A program made the position numbers and the translations under genes. 64,000 nucleotides of DNA from CAWBRT01 sp963696525 (lineage in GTDB: Bacteria; Acidobacteriota; Terriglobia; Terriglobales; Acidobacteriaceae): the NCBI GenBank assembly GCA_963696525.1, contig CAVOKO010000008.1, positions 496,001 to 560,000 of the forward strand, read 5' to 3'. Within the stretch, counting starts at the first letter, position 1; each line of letters opens with the position of its first letter. Positions 28,601-39,844 of the stretch are shown here, piece by piece. The notes below the pieces were generated by a model. That model was not told the origin of the DNA. It worked only from the letters and a program-made list of their open reading frames with translations, and did no database searches.

Positions 28601-31294
28601 TTAGTCGCGGGAGTGTTGCGAGGGCCAGTATGTCAGTTGAACAGTAGTCACGATATTCGACTGCTGCGTGGCTGCAAGCACCGGGAAGGTCCACTTCTCG
28701 TATTGCACGGAACCGGCGATGCTCATCCTCGGACGAACCCAGTAGTCGGCGCGCACCCCGAAATCAGCGAGTGTTCCACCTTCTAACGCTCCAATGTTCG
28801 GTGCGCTGGGCAGAGGGGGCTGTATCCAGTCGGCGCTGACCTTTTGGTGCCGGAAACTCACTTGCACATCATTTTTCGGAGTGAAGTGGTAGGTGGCCCA
28901 CGCCTGTGCTCCCTGTCCGGCCCGGCCAATCCAACTCCCAATCAAATTACCCGCGTTCCGGTAGCCCGTCCTCCAAGTCCCGTCATAGTAATAGAACCCG
29001 GGGCCGACCGCACCTCCAATTGGATTGTCAGTGTACACGCCCTCAGCCCGAAGATCCAACTTGCTGACCCACGGAACTCTGGCAAGATACATACCGGCGC
29101 GCCACGCGGAACGGTCGGGATAGGCGATAGGCGAAAATTCATCGTCAGTGAATCCGTCTGCGTAAAAGGTCAGCCAATTACGCAACTTTGGAATCCGGTA
29201 AGTAAAATCCACGCCTGATCGCCGGTCGCCTGGCTTGTTCGGCGAGCCGGCGAGCGAATTGCCGCCGCTAAAGACGCTTCTCGCCAAGGTGTCCAACGTG
29301 AGGGGGTATCCGGGCCCCCCATAAATTGAGGTTCGGGAAACGCTGAATTCAAAGTTGGGAGTTGGCTTGAAGCTGAACTTCTGGCCGTTGATGTACGGCT
29401 GAGGGTCCAGAGAATGTCCCCATTGCCCGATCAGCCCTGATGGACTAAGAACGAATTGCGATCCGGCAAGTTGGCCTAGGAACAATTCCACACGGATTGG
29501 ACCGAGCCAGCCGAGAATACTTGGAAGTTTGAAGGGTGAAACTCGGTTCAGCCGCAGCATCATGATCGGCTCGGCGTTGTCACTGAAGAGCATGGGACCG
29601 CCCAGCCCAGGTCCCCACCACAGGCTTTGTCTCCCGAAGGTGAGCTCCCAGTTGGAGACAGTTAATCCCGCGTAAGAATCAAGAAACTCAAAGCGATTCG
29701 TGGCGGAAACAGGAGAATTCGGAGGTAGTATGGGCAGGCCCAAGTCCGCCTGGGCAATAAACTGCCTGGCCGCGAGCGGCATGGCTGGAGCCGAGGGAGC
29801 ATACTGGTATTCACCGCGCATGTAAAAGACGACCGGTCCGGCCGTTGCGCTCCCCGACATACCGGTCACATTGTTGACACCTTCCTGGTAGGGCCGTCCG
29901 AAGTCGTTGATGATGGTCTGGCCAAAATGAAAGCCGTCGGTCAGCGGTTGTCCGGAGATGCCGGTTACGCTGGTATAAGCCGATTCAACCTGGGCGCTTA
30001 GGTTGCGGCCGCCGTTTTCGAGAAGGGCGCGCTCACGGGCAAATTCCACGTTCAAGGCGCCGTAGATACTGTGAGCTTCGCTTTCCCTTCTTTCCTTCTC
30101 CTTTGCCCGGTAAGGTGGCGGAGGAGACCCCGACCCCACGGCTAACGGCACGGGCAGCAACACCATTTCCTCTCCAGCCTCGGCGAGCAGGCGAGCGCAT
30201 TCCATGCGGGTCCAGGGACGCAGGCCAGCGAAGCCGGACTTCACATATCCAAACGCAATGAGCCGATCGAAGGCGGGGTACACCCAGCTATCCAGCGGCA
30301 CATAGGGAGAGCCCATGTTCTTGCTGGTTCTTCGGCTGGATTCTCTGGTCTCGGGAGAGCGCTCGAACGTACCAAGGCGCGCCATTTCTCTTTGACGCTC
30401 CCCGTTGTCTGTCGCGCGGCCGAGGACATGGTTCCCCATGTACCAGCCCAGGGCACTGCCGACCACGACGTCCGAGGTAAAATGCTCGAAGCTGGTAACC
30501 CGAGCCGCGCTTACAGCGGCGGCGCCACCATAGGCCAACAGCTTGGTCATCCAGCCGGGATACTGGCCTGCCATCACGGTGGCCACTGACCAGGCGGCGG
30601 CTGAGTGTTCCGACGGAAAAGAAGCTCCGCCATCGAACCAGTGCCCTTGCCCATTGCCCTCCAAGGGCCGTTGCCGGCCGCTAATCGGCTTGATTATCTC
30701 GGTCGCTACCAAACTGTCGACCGCCGCTTCCGCGCTTAGCAGGCCGGTTTCACGCAGGTGGTCGTTGGCACTGAAGCGTCCCCAGAAGTAGGCTCCGGCA
30801 CTGGCCCCGGCAAATGTAGCTACACCGAAGTCAGAAAAGGTCTTGCTGCGGTTAATGGTGGAGGTGCCCTGAGGCAGATGACGCTCGATGGCCGTGTCGC
30901 TGCCGATCATGACGACGGTCCCGGCTGCGACCGGCAACAACCACAGTAGGTCGTTTTCGCGGAGGCGAAGCGGACTGGTCCAGAGCCATTTCTGGTCGCG
31001 GAGCAAGTCACGCCCAGCGGTCTGCAGTTCCCTCTCTTCTGCTTTCGGCGTAACCCCACTTGGTGGTTCCGTTTTCTCTTTTTCCCCATCCTGCTTCTGG
31101 GTCGCCCGTTTCTGATCTTCGGTTTGCGGGGGCGATTCGGGGCAGGCCTTGGGGCGACCCTTGCGATCAAAACATAGATCGGTGCCCAGCCGTGACGAAT
31201 CGGTCGCCGCGGGCCGCTGGTCGTCCGCCAATAAAGAGGCGGCGAGCCACAGGCAGCAAGCAATGGATAAAAAGCTTCTTCTCACCGAAAGCAT
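28601..31294 (-). CDS. PAP2 phosphatase-capsule assembly Wzi fusion protein
   Basis: 897 residues from ATG 31294, which opens a signal peptide (about residues 5-23). After a charged linker comes a PAP2 acid-phosphatase domain with all three motifs: KPISGRQRP (residues 202-210), PSEH (227-230) and R265-x5-H271-x3-D275. From about residue 330 on the sequence is beta-rich and matches Wzi capsule-assembly barrels (LTFGRQSLWWGPGLGG, GVDFTYRIPKLRNWLTFYADGFTDDEFSP, VSFRHQKV). PAP2 enzymes dephosphorylate lipid pyrophosphates such as undecaprenyl-PP; Wzi is an outer-membrane lectin that retains capsule. The fusion puts both in one exported protein. It is the second gene of the operon. Confidence 0.87.
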   Translation of the reverse strand: MLSVRRSFLSIACCLWLAASLLADDQRPAATDSSRLGTDLCFDRKGRPKACPESPPQTEDQKRATQKQDGEKEKTEPPSGVTPKAEERELQTAGRDLLRDQKWLWTSPLRLRENDLLWLLPVAAGTVVMIGSDTAIERHLPQGTSTINRSKTFSDFGVATFAGASAGAYFWGRFSANDHLRETGLLSAEAAVDSLVATEIIKPISGRQRPLEGNGQGHWFDGGASFPSEHSAAAWSVATVMAGQYPGWMTKLLAYGGAAAVSAARVTSFEHFTSDVVVGSALGWYMGNHVLGRATDNGERQREMARLGTFERSPETRESSRRTSKNMGSPYVPLDSWVYPAFDRLIAFGYVKSGFAGLRPWTRMECARLLAEAGEEMVLLPVPLAVGSGSPPPPYRAKEKERRESEAHSIYGALNVEFARERALLENGGRNLSAQVESAYTSVTGISGQPLTDGFHFGQTIINDFGRPYQEGVNNVTGMSGSATAGPVVFYMRGEYQYAPSAPAMPLAARQFIAQADLGLPILPPNSPVSATNRFEFLDSYAGLTVSNWELTFGRQSLWWGPGLGGPMLFSDNAEPIMMLRLNRVSPFKLPSILGWLGPIRVELFLGQLAGSQFVLSPSGLIGQWGHSLDPQPYINGQKFSFKPTPNFEFSVSRTSIYGGPGYPLTLDTLARSVFSGGNSLAGSPNKPGDRRSGVDFTYRIPKLRNWLTFYADGFTDDEFSPIAYPDRSAWRAGMYLARVPWVSKLDLRAEGVYTDNPIGGAVGPGFYYYDGTWRTGYRNAGNLIGSWIGRAGQGAQAWATYHFTPKNDVQVSFRHQKVSADWIQPPLPSAPNIGALEGGTLADFGVRADYWVRPRMSIAGSVQYEKWTFPVLAATQQSNIVTTVQLTYWPSQHSRD

Positions 31295-31445
31295 CCAGAG
31301 ATAAGCAAAAAAGACCTTTGCGCGGCAGAGCAATGCCAGTCTACACACAACGATTGACGATTGCGATTGCTGAAGTGACGACAGAAACCTGCAACCAACG
31401 GTGAAGCCCGAAATCAATAGGCGGTCCTGCGAGGAGCTTCGCATC

Positions 31446-32030
31446 TCAGACAGGATGCGACGAATACGGGTAGACGGTTGGCCGGAGAGGTTCGAGATCG
31501 GCTATGTCGATTTCGACAGCGACGCTTTTCATGATCAGCTCGATCGTAAGCACGATGCGAGCGCTGTTCTTGTGACGAACCACAATACCCTGCATGCCGG
31601 CCAGAGCTCCGCTGCGGATTATTGCCCTTTCGCCAACATTCAGAAAGGGATGTGGTATGGCATTGTGCAGGTGCAACCTGCAGCGGAGAGATTCAATCTC
31701 GTCTCTTGGCAGGGGAATCGCACCCTGGGTTGTACCTACGATGGATAGAACTCCCGGAGTTCTCAGAATGCTCGCCCGATCGGCGCGGCACGCATGCACG
31801 AAAAGATAGCCGGGGAACAGCGGCATATCGCGAGTAACGGTACGGCCATCCTTCCAACGACGGGCCAGGCGATAGAGTGGCAGAAAACGCTCGATCCCTC
31901 GAACTGTCAAATGCTCTGCCACCTGCTTTTCGTGACAGGGACACGTGTACAACGCATACCAGTTGCGGTCTGCATCTTCCTGCCAAGCCAATGAGCGAAC
32001 CGTCGTGCCACAATCCTTAAATTGAAGCAA
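31446..32030 (-). CDS. NusG-like transcription antiterminator (UpxY/RfaH/LoaP type)
   Basis: 194 residues from TTG 32030. The NGN domain begins at NWYALYTCPCHEKQVAEHL and includes LFPGYLFVHA; the C-terminal KOW domain has VGERAIIRSGALAGMQGIVV. Specialised NusG paralogues of this kind are encoded first in long polysaccharide operons and suppress early termination. Its position at the head of a ~32 kb unidirectional locus, after a promoter and a strong leader hairpin, fits exactly. TTG is close to GGCGGAG in the leader; no better start is seen. Confidence 0.9.
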   Translation of the reverse strand: MLQFKDCGTTVRSLAWQEDADRNWYALYTCPCHEKQVAEHLTVRGIERFLPLYRLARRWKDGRTVTRDMPLFPGYLFVHACRADRASILRTPGVLSIVGTTQGAIPLPRDEIESLRCRLHLHNAIPHPFLNVGERAIIRSGALAGMQGIVVRHKNSARIVLTIELIMKSVAVEIDIADLEPLRPTVYPYSSHPV

Positions 32031-32048
32031 GGCTCCGCCTTTCCCCGC

Positions 32049-32081
32049 ACTTTAATGGTTTTTCCACAACCATTAAAGTGC
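32049..32081 (-). promoter_or_regulatory. Perfect 13-bp leader hairpin before the NusG-like gene
   Basis: CACTTTAATGGTT (32049-32061) and AACCATTAAAGTG (32069-32081) are exact inverted repeats with a 7-nt loop. It lies between the promoter and the NusG-like start, 18 bp before the TTG. There is no U-tract, so it is not an ordinary terminator. It may be an RNA recognition element for the antiterminator or a DNA operator. GGCGGAGCCTTGC, just downstream on the minus strand, loosely resembles the E. coli ops element. Confidence 0.75.
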
Positions 32082-32205
32082 CACCAAACTTGGCCTTAAG
32101 ACGACCTCAGTTCCGCCACCACACACAGCCTAACCCGGTGCCTCTTCCTATGTTGCTGAGGTATTTTGGGAAAGTGCCCCGAGCTCGAAGGTTACGGTTT
32201 TCAAT

Positions 32206-32234
32206 ATTTTGCACCGCAAGACCAGGGCTGTCAA
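32206..32234 (-). promoter_or_regulatory. Probable sigma-70 promoter of the EPS operon
   Basis: On the minus strand a perfect TTGACA (32229-32234) is followed by exactly 17 bp and CAAAAT (32206-32211, 4 of 6 matches to TATAAT). Transcription would start near 32198 and give a leader of about 170 nt containing the hairpin at 32049-32081. It is the best promoter match seen in the window. Confidence 0.65.
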
Positions 32235-32283
32235 GAAGAACAGGACCATGGGTTTCGCCGCAAGTGCTTCTTCGCCAGTGTAC

Positions 32284-34209
<1,926 letters not shown>

Positions 34210-34605
34210 GAGTAGGCTCTAAATTCGTTGGAAGTCTACAACTGTTTCACAACCCGGTTTTGAAAGGGCGCAGCTTCAGCCGCGACGTTTCCGGACCGCA
34301 TATTCTCCGGCTTTAGCCGCTGCGGGGCTGCCGTTAACTCCAGCCCGAAGTGAGTTATGAAACAGCTTGTAAAACTTATTGTCTCACGAGGGGTCGGCAA
34401 TACCAGCGATAGACCGCGTCTGCGCGGGCTTTTTCACGACGAATACAGCCTGTATGCAAAGCATGCAGGAAACACCCATGACCCGGAATGTTTCTGCGAA
34501 AACTGAACCATGAAGCTGACGCCGCGCCAGATCATAAATCGTCTGCATGCTTGCGCAGCGCTGCTCCGCCCGCCATCCGTCGCCGCCCCTGTCCTCTCTA
34601 CGAAT
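34210..34605. other. 396-bp intergenic gap holding a MITE-like repeat
   Basis: No protein gene is supported. Besides the inverted-repeat element at 34238-34370 it holds a short GC stem followed by a T-run (CCGCG-TCTG-CGCGG-GCTTTTT, near 34413-34434) that would act as a terminator only on the plus strand, where no upstream gene is seen. Confidence 0.45.
34238..34370. repeat. MITE-like element with imperfect terminal inverted repeats
   Basis: ACAACTGTTTCACAAC (34238-34253) is the inverse of GTTATGAAACAGCTTGT (34354-34370) apart from one mismatch and one extra base. The ~100 bp between are GC-rich and contain CTTCAGCCGC and CTTTAGCCGC, pieces of a type I associate with dispersed non-coding repeats in Acidobacteriota. 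No copy of the whole element was found elsewhere in this window. Confidence 0.5.
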
Positions 34606-35886
34606 CTACGAATACCAATCTTCGCGGGTAAGCGGCAACTCACTGCATCCATGTTCCGACTTGTTGAGCAGCAGCTGGCACAGATTCATCCGGCCCACGC
34701 GGAAGCCGTGCGCCGACCCGGCCATGTAAATGCGCCACGTCCTATACGTTGCGTCGTCGGTGAGACGGCGCGCTTCTTCAGCGTTCGCGTGCAATCTGGC
34801 CGCCCAGTGCCGCAGCGTGATTTCGTAATGTTTGCGGAGGTTTTCCACGTCCTGCACTTCGAAACCGCAACCCTCGGCGGCGCGAACCGTCGTGCTAAGC
34901 GGAACCAGTTCGCCATCCGGGAAAACATATTTCTCAATGAACGATGCTCCTCCGTTGCGTTGCCAGGTGGCGGACAATGCTATCCCGTGATTCAGAAACA
35001 CGCCTCCCGGGCGAAGCAGGTGCCAAGCCCTGCGGAAATATTCCGGCAACAGCGCTTCGCCGACATGCTCGAACATTCCGACGCTGACCAGTTTGTCGAA
35101 TTGCTGGTCCAGATCGATTTCCCGGTAATCGCAAACCTCGACCTTGCAGCGCGAAGCCAGCCCCGCTTGGCGAATGCGCTCACGTGCCAGTTCAGCCTGG
35201 GGAATACTCAGCGTTATGCCAAAGGCATCGACGCCATACTCGCGTGCGGCGTGGATCAGCAGGCCTCCCCAGCCGCATCCCAGTTCCAGCAATCGTTCGC
35301 CCGGTTTCAGCCGCAGCTTGCGGCAGAGATAATCCAGCTTCTGCTGCTGCGCGGTATCGAGATCGTCGTCCGGCGACTTGAAATATGCGCACGAATAGAT
35401 CATGCGCTGGTCGAGAAAAAGTCCAAAGAAGTCATTGGAAACGTCGTAGTGGTATCGGATTGCCGAGCAGTCGCGCTCCGCGGAATGCGCTCTGCCCTTC
35501 GGCTCCGCTGCCCCGCGCCCCTTGATGAATCGTCTTGGCACCACCGCCATGGCACGAAGCCGCAACTTCGCCGCCAGCGGCAACTCTTCGGCAAACAGGC
35601 GGTCCGCGAATTCAAAGGCAGCTTCAAGATCGCCTTCAACGTCGAAATCATCGTAAATAAAGGACTCGCCGACCGACAGTTCACTTGGTGAGAGAAACAA
35701 CTGGCGTAGCGACCAGGGGTTCTTGAGGATCAGAGTGAAACTGGGGCGAACCGTGGCTCCCCAGGAACTGCCGTCCCAGAATCGTACACGGAAATTTTTG
35801 TAGGATAGTTTGGCGGTGATTTGCTCGAACAATCGAGCCGCTATGCCGATTGTGTCATTGGGTGGAAGCGTTGCGTAAGAGGCCAT
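34606..35886 (-). CDS. Cyclopropane-fatty-acyl-phospholipid synthase family methyltransferase
   Basis: 426 residues from ATG 35886, fixed by AAAGGAGGG just upstream. The N-terminal lipid-binding region (LSVGESFIYDDFDVEGDLEAAFEF) is followed by a SAM fold with YHYDVSNDFFGLFLDQRMIYSCAYF, LLELGCGWGGLLIHA and FEHVG, all typical of CFA synthases. It would add a methylene group to unsaturated acyl chains of membrane phospholipids. It is monocistronic as far as can be seen, divergent from the response regulator at 36167. Confidence 0.92.
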   Translation of the reverse strand: MASYATLPPNDTIGIAARLFEQITAKLSYKNFRVRFWDGSSWGATVRPSFTLILKNPWSLRQLFLSPSELSVGESFIYDDFDVEGDLEAAFEFADRLFAEELPLAAKLRLRAMAVVPRRFIKGRGAAEPKGRAHSAERDCSAIRYHYDVSNDFFGLFLDQRMIYSCAYFKSPDDDLDTAQQQKLDYLCRKLRLKPGERLLELGCGWGGLLIHAAREYGVDAFGITLSIPQAELARERIRQAGLASRCKVEVCDYREIDLDQQFDKLVSVGMFEHVGEALLPEYFRRAWHLLRPGGVFLNHGIALSATWQRNGGASFIEKYVFPDGELVPLSTTVRAAEGCGFEVQDVENLRKHYEITLRHWAARLHANAEEARRLTDDATYRTWRIYMAGSAHGFRVGRMNLCQLLLNKSEHGCSELPLTREDWYS

Positions 35887-36166
35887 TTTACCCTCCTTTG
35901 CCGCGCACACATCAGCGTTGAGTTGATTGAGAAACTCTCGCGATTATGCTAGCGCAATCGGACGGCGGTTGGAAGCTTTGTCTCTGACCGTGGGTCGGCC
36001 CGAGGCCGGCTGCAGGGTTCATCTGCGGTAAAATAATGCTTGATAATTTCTTTAGTTTTAGGGGCATTGCACGCGCTTCGTGATACACGTCACTTGAGCC
36101 CGTGCGGTCAGTCACGTCAGCTCGAGTGTAATGCTCACGGACGGCCAATCAACCGGATGCTCTACG

Positions 36167-36520
36167 ATGGACGGTATGATCCTTTGCATCGACGACGAAC
36201 CCGTCGGCCTTCGGGTCCGCAAGCTGCTGCTTGAGAGTCAAGGCTATAAGGTGCTGACCGCTAGCAGCGGGCGCGAAGGTCTGGAATTGTTCAAGGCTCA
36301 TCCGGTTTCCGCCGTTGTCCTCGACTACGCGATGCCAGAGATGAATGGCGACGAGGTCGCGATCGCGCTCAAGCGGCTTAACCCCAAGACAAAAATCCTG
36401 CTTTTCTCCGCCTACGTGAAATTTCCCGAGGAGGTGCTGCAATCGGTGGATGGCTTCGCCGTGAAGGGCGACCATCCGGCTGCGCTTTTCAACGCATTGC
36501 AGCAACTTCTCTCTTGTTAA
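36167..36520 (+). CDS. Single-domain response regulator (receiver only)
   Basis: 117 residues from ATG 36167 (ATG at 36131 is possible). Contains the acidic pair CIDDEP, the phosphorylated Asp in VVLDYAMPEMNG, the Ser in LLFSAY, and a conserved Lys in FAVKGD. There is no output domain, so it acts through protein contacts. The large histidine kinase starts 120 bp downstream on the same strand and is a plausible partner. Confidence 0.88.
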   Translation: MDGMILCIDDEPVGLRVRKLLLESQGYKVLTASSGREGLELFKAHPVSAVVLDYAMPEMNGDEVAIALKRLNPKTKILLFSAYVKFPEEVLQSVDGFAVKGDHPAALFNALQQLLSC

Positions 36521-36640
36521 CAGGCGGCCTTTCGTTCATCCTGTTGCAGAACCGCTCCTGCTAGGAAAGCCACATCCCGAGCGTTTCTTCGCCCTGCACT
36601 GTTGAGAAACCCTCGAAATGAAGCAGGCGAGAGGACGAGC

Positions 36641-39600
36641 GTGCTGAATCGACCGTTTGTTCGCTACACATTCGCTGTCGCCGCGGTGGCAGTGGCACTT
36701 GTTTGGCGTCTGACCATGGTCAGCGCCCTCCATGCCGATTTGCCGACCTATCTCACCTTCTACCCGGCGGTAATGCTGGTGGCGCTGCTGGCAGGCCAGT
36801 GGGCGGGTTTGGTAACCACCGCATTGAGCGCGCTGGTTGTCGATTATTGGATTCTGCCCCCGGTAGGGCAATTCGCCATCGAGAAGCCTGCTGAGGCGGT
36901 CGGTCTGGCTCTGTTCAGCCTCATGGGCGTATTCATGAGCGTAGTGGCCGAGCGCTATCGCCGTAGCCAGGAACGCGCGGCCGCGTCGGAGAAAGAACTG
37001 GCTCTACGGAAAAGCGATGCGGCACTGGCGGAAAGCGAGCAGCAATACCGCACCCTGTTCACCAACATGAGCGAAGGATTTTGCATCATCGAGGTGATTT
37101 TTGACGCGGAGGGCAGGCCCGCTGATTACCGTTTCCTGGAGGTCAACGCGGCTTTTGAAAGACAAACCGGGCTGCATGAGCCAGAGGGGAAACTGATGCG
37201 TGAGCTTGCCCCGGCTCATGAGGCGCATTGGTTTGAGATTTACGGGAAAATCGCATTAACCGGCGAACCGGCGCGTTTTGTAAACGAGGCCAGAGCGTTG
37301 AATCGCTGGTACGACGTGTCTGCGTATCGCGTCGGCGAGCCGGAAAAGCGGCAAGTCGCAATCATTTTCAACGACATCAGCGTGCACAAGCGGACCGAAG
37401 AGGCCCTGCGGCGGCAGGCCGATCTGCTGAGGCTCTCCTTCGACGCGATCATCGTCTGGCGTCTTGATAGCTCCATAGAGAGTTGGAACGTCGGTGCTGA
37501 ACGGCTCTATGGCTTTTCTGAAAGCGAAGCGCTGGGACGAGTCACCCACGAGCTGCTCAGGACCATGCATCCCGTGCCGTGGCCTCAGATCGAGGCAGAA
37601 CTGCGCGAAAAAGGCTTCTGGGAAGGTGACCTGCGCCACCGCGCACGCGACGGCCGAGAGGTCATCGTCTCCGCCAGGAAGCAACTTATACGCGATGCCG
37701 ACGGCGTCGAGCGCATCCTGGAAACGAATCGCGATATCACCGAGCGCAAGCGGGACGAAGAAGAACGTGAGACGACGATTGAGTTCCTCCGGCTCGTAAA
37801 CCGAAGCCGGGATACCAGAGGTTTGATTCAGGCGGCAACAACCTTCTTTCAGCAACGCTCCGCTTGCGCGGCGGTTGGCATCCGGCTGAAAGAAGGAGAC
37901 GACTACCCCTATTTCGAGTATCGAGGATTCTCGAAGGAATTTGTGCAGGCTGAGAACCTGCTCTGTAAGCCCGACGAGAGCGGACTCGTTCCCATCGACA
38001 GCGCTGGTCATCCAGTTCTGGACTGCATGTGCGGCAACGTGATTCGCGGGCGATTCGATCCCTCCAAGCCATTTTTCACTGCAAACGGAAGTTTCTGGAC
38101 CAATGACACAACGCGATTGCTTGCCACCACCACCGACGCCGACCGGCAGGCCCGCACACGTAACCGATGCAATGGCGAAGGATACGAATCAGTGGCCTTA
38201 ATCCCTCTGCTCGCTGGTCAAGAGCGTTTGGGATTGCTTCAGTTGAACGACCGACGCAAAGGAATGTTTTCCATTGAAGTCATCGCTCTGTGGGAGAGGT
38301 TAGCCGGATACCTTGCGGCGGCGTTGTCAAAGTTCCGCGCCGATGAGGCGCTGCGAGAAAGCGAGCAACAGTTCCGCGAACTGGCTGAGGGAATTCCGCA
38401 GTTGGCGTGGACGGCAAATCCCGATGGCTGGATTTACTGGTATAACCAGCGGTGGTATCAATACACCGGAACCACACCTCAGCAGATGGAAGGCTGGGGC
38501 TGGCAATCGGTACACGATCTGAATGAACTCCCCAAAGTGATAGAGGGATGGAAGTCCTCGATTGCCACGGGCGAACTTTTCGACATGGTATTTCCGTTGC
38601 GGGGAGCGGATGGCGTCTTCCGCCCATTTCTGACCCGAGTGATGCCGCTGCGTGACACGCAAGGACGAGTAATACGATGGTTCGGCACGAATACCGACAT
38701 CAGCGAACAGCGGCGGACGGAGCAAGCCCTGCGGCAAAGTGAAGAGCGCTGGTCCACTACCTTGCGCAGCATTGGCGATGCGGTGATTGCAACTTGTGCC
38801 AAGGGCCTTGTGATCTTCATGAACGAGGTAGCGGAGAAGCTGACCGGATGGCCGCTTGCCGAAGCTCAAGGAAGAGATCTGGGAGAGATCTTCAACATCG
38901 TCAACGAGGTGACGCGAATCAAGTCGGAAAATCCAGTCACCAAGGTAATCCAGATGGGGCAGGTGGTGGGACTGGCCAATCACACGGCTCTGATCAGCCG
39001 CAGCGGATCGGAGCTGCCCATCGAAGACAGCGGCGCTCCGATTCGAGACAAGGATGGCCAAGTCACAGGTGTCGTGCTGGTGTTCCATGACATTAGCGAG
39101 AAGCGAATGGCCGAGAAGGCTCTACGCGACAGTGAACGCTTGGCGACGACCGGACGGTTGGCTGCGACCCTCGCACATGAGATTCACAACCCATTGGATA
39201 CGGTTGGCAACCTGCTATACCTGATTAACCATGCTCCCGATGTGCCCGAGACGGTGCGGCCACACGCTTCACTGGCGAGTGAAGAATTGGCTCGCGTCAC
39301 GCAAATGACCCGGCACATGCTGTCCTTCCAACGTGAGGCTACGAAACCGGGACCGATCAAGATCGGGGAAGTTCTCGACAACGTGATTGCGCTCTACGAG
39401 CGGCAGATCGAATCGACTGGCATCCAGGTACAAAAAAAAGTGGAATTCGAGGGAGAGGTCCTCGGCTTGCCAGGAGAAATGCGGCAGGTCTTTGCCAACC
39501 TGATCGGCAATGCGATCGAGGCCATCGGTAAGAACGGTAAGATTAGGCTGCATGCCTATGCCAGTTCCGATTTCCAAGGCCGACGCGGACTGAGGGTGAC

Positions 39601-39811
39601 GGTTGCCGACAATGGACCCGGTATTCCCGCCGAGATCCGCGGAAAAATTTTCGAACCGTTCTTCACGACCAAGGGCGAAGGAGGAACGGGATTGGGATTA
39701 TGGATCACCTCCGGCGTCGTCGAGAAGAACGATGGGGCACTGCGGCTGCGAAGCGTCACGCGAGCCGGACGCACCGGCACATGTTTCTCTGTCTTCTTTC
39801 CTGTCAGGTAG
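36641..39811 (+). CDS. Membrane histidine kinase with DUF4118, multiple PAS and GAF domains
   Basis: 1056 residues from GTG 36641, preceded at 6 nt by GAGAGG; a TTG at 36602 is less likely. Residues ~1-110 form a KdpD-like DUF4118 membrane region (TFYPAVMLVALLAGQWAGL), then two PAS domains (~130-370), a GAF domain (~385-545), two more PAS domains (~555-815), HisKA with phospho-acceptor His846 in LAHEIHNPLD, and HATPase_c with QVFANLIGNAIEA, VADNGPGIP and GTGLGLW. PAS-C-type ITERK and ISEQRR linkers mark the repeats. The signal is unknown. No DNA-binding regulator is adjacent, only the single receiver upstream. It converges on the Oar-like gene. Confidence 0.93.
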   Translation: MLNRPFVRYTFAVAAVAVALVWRLTMVSALHADLPTYLTFYPAVMLVALLAGQWAGLVTTALSALVVDYWILPPVGQFAIEKPAEAVGLALFSLMGVFMSVVAERYRRSQERAAASEKELALRKSDAALAESEQQYRTLFTNMSEGFCIIEVIFDAEGRPADYRFLEVNAAFERQTGLHEPEGKLMRELAPAHEAHWFEIYGKIALTGEPARFVNEARALNRWYDVSAYRVGEPEKRQVAIIFNDISVHKRTEEALRRQADLLRLSFDAIIVWRLDSSIESWNVGAERLYGFSESEALGRVTHELLRTMHPVPWPQIEAELREKGFWEGDLRHRARDGREVIVSARKQLIRDADGVERILETNRDITERKRDEEERETTIEFLRLVNRSRDTRGLIQAATTFFQQRSACAAVGIRLKEGDDYPYFEYRGFSKEFVQAENLLCKPDESGLVPIDSAGHPVLDCMCGNVIRGRFDPSKPFFTANGSFWTNDTTRLLATTTDADRQARTRNRCNGEGYESVALIPLLAGQERLGLLQLNDRRKGMFSIEVIALWERLAGYLAAALSKFRADEALRESEQQFRELAEGIPQLAWTANPDGWIYWYNQRWYQYTGTTPQQMEGWGWQSVHDLNELPKVIEGWKSSIATGELFDMVFPLRGADGVFRPFLTRVMPLRDTQGRVIRWFGTNTDISEQRRTEQALRQSEERWSTTLRSIGDAVIATCAKGLVIFMNEVAEKLTGWPLAEAQGRDLGEIFNIVNEVTRIKSENPVTKVIQMGQVVGLANHTALISRSGSELPIEDSGAPIRDKDGQVTGVVLVFHDISEKRMAEKALRDSERLATTGRLAATLAHEIHNPLDTVGNLLYLINHAPDVPETVRPHASLASEELARVTQMTRHMLSFQREATKPGPIKIGEVLDNVIALYERQIESTGIQVQKKVEFEGEVLGLPGEMRQVFANLIGNAIEAIGKNGKIRLHAYASSDFQGRRGLRVTVADNGPGIPAEIRGKIFEPFFTTKGEGGTGLGLWITSGVVEKNDGALRLRSVTRAGRTGTCFSVFFPVR

Positions 39812-39824
39812 TTGTTCGCTACGA

Positions 39825-39844
39825 GTTTTTCAGCAGCCCGCTAG
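39825..39844 (-). repeat. Dispersed 19-20 bp repeat, copy A
   Basis: Reads TAG-CGGGCTGCTGAAAAAC on the minus strand, close to the shared form TAGCAGGCTGCTGAAAAAC. Its TAG is also the stop codon of the Oar-like gene. It forms an inverted pair with copy B beyond that gene's start. Confidence 0.6.

Noticed and set aside
34413..34434. Terminator-like GC stem with T-run on the plus strand
   Set aside because: No plus-strand gene or RNA lies upstream; the stem is only 5 bp.
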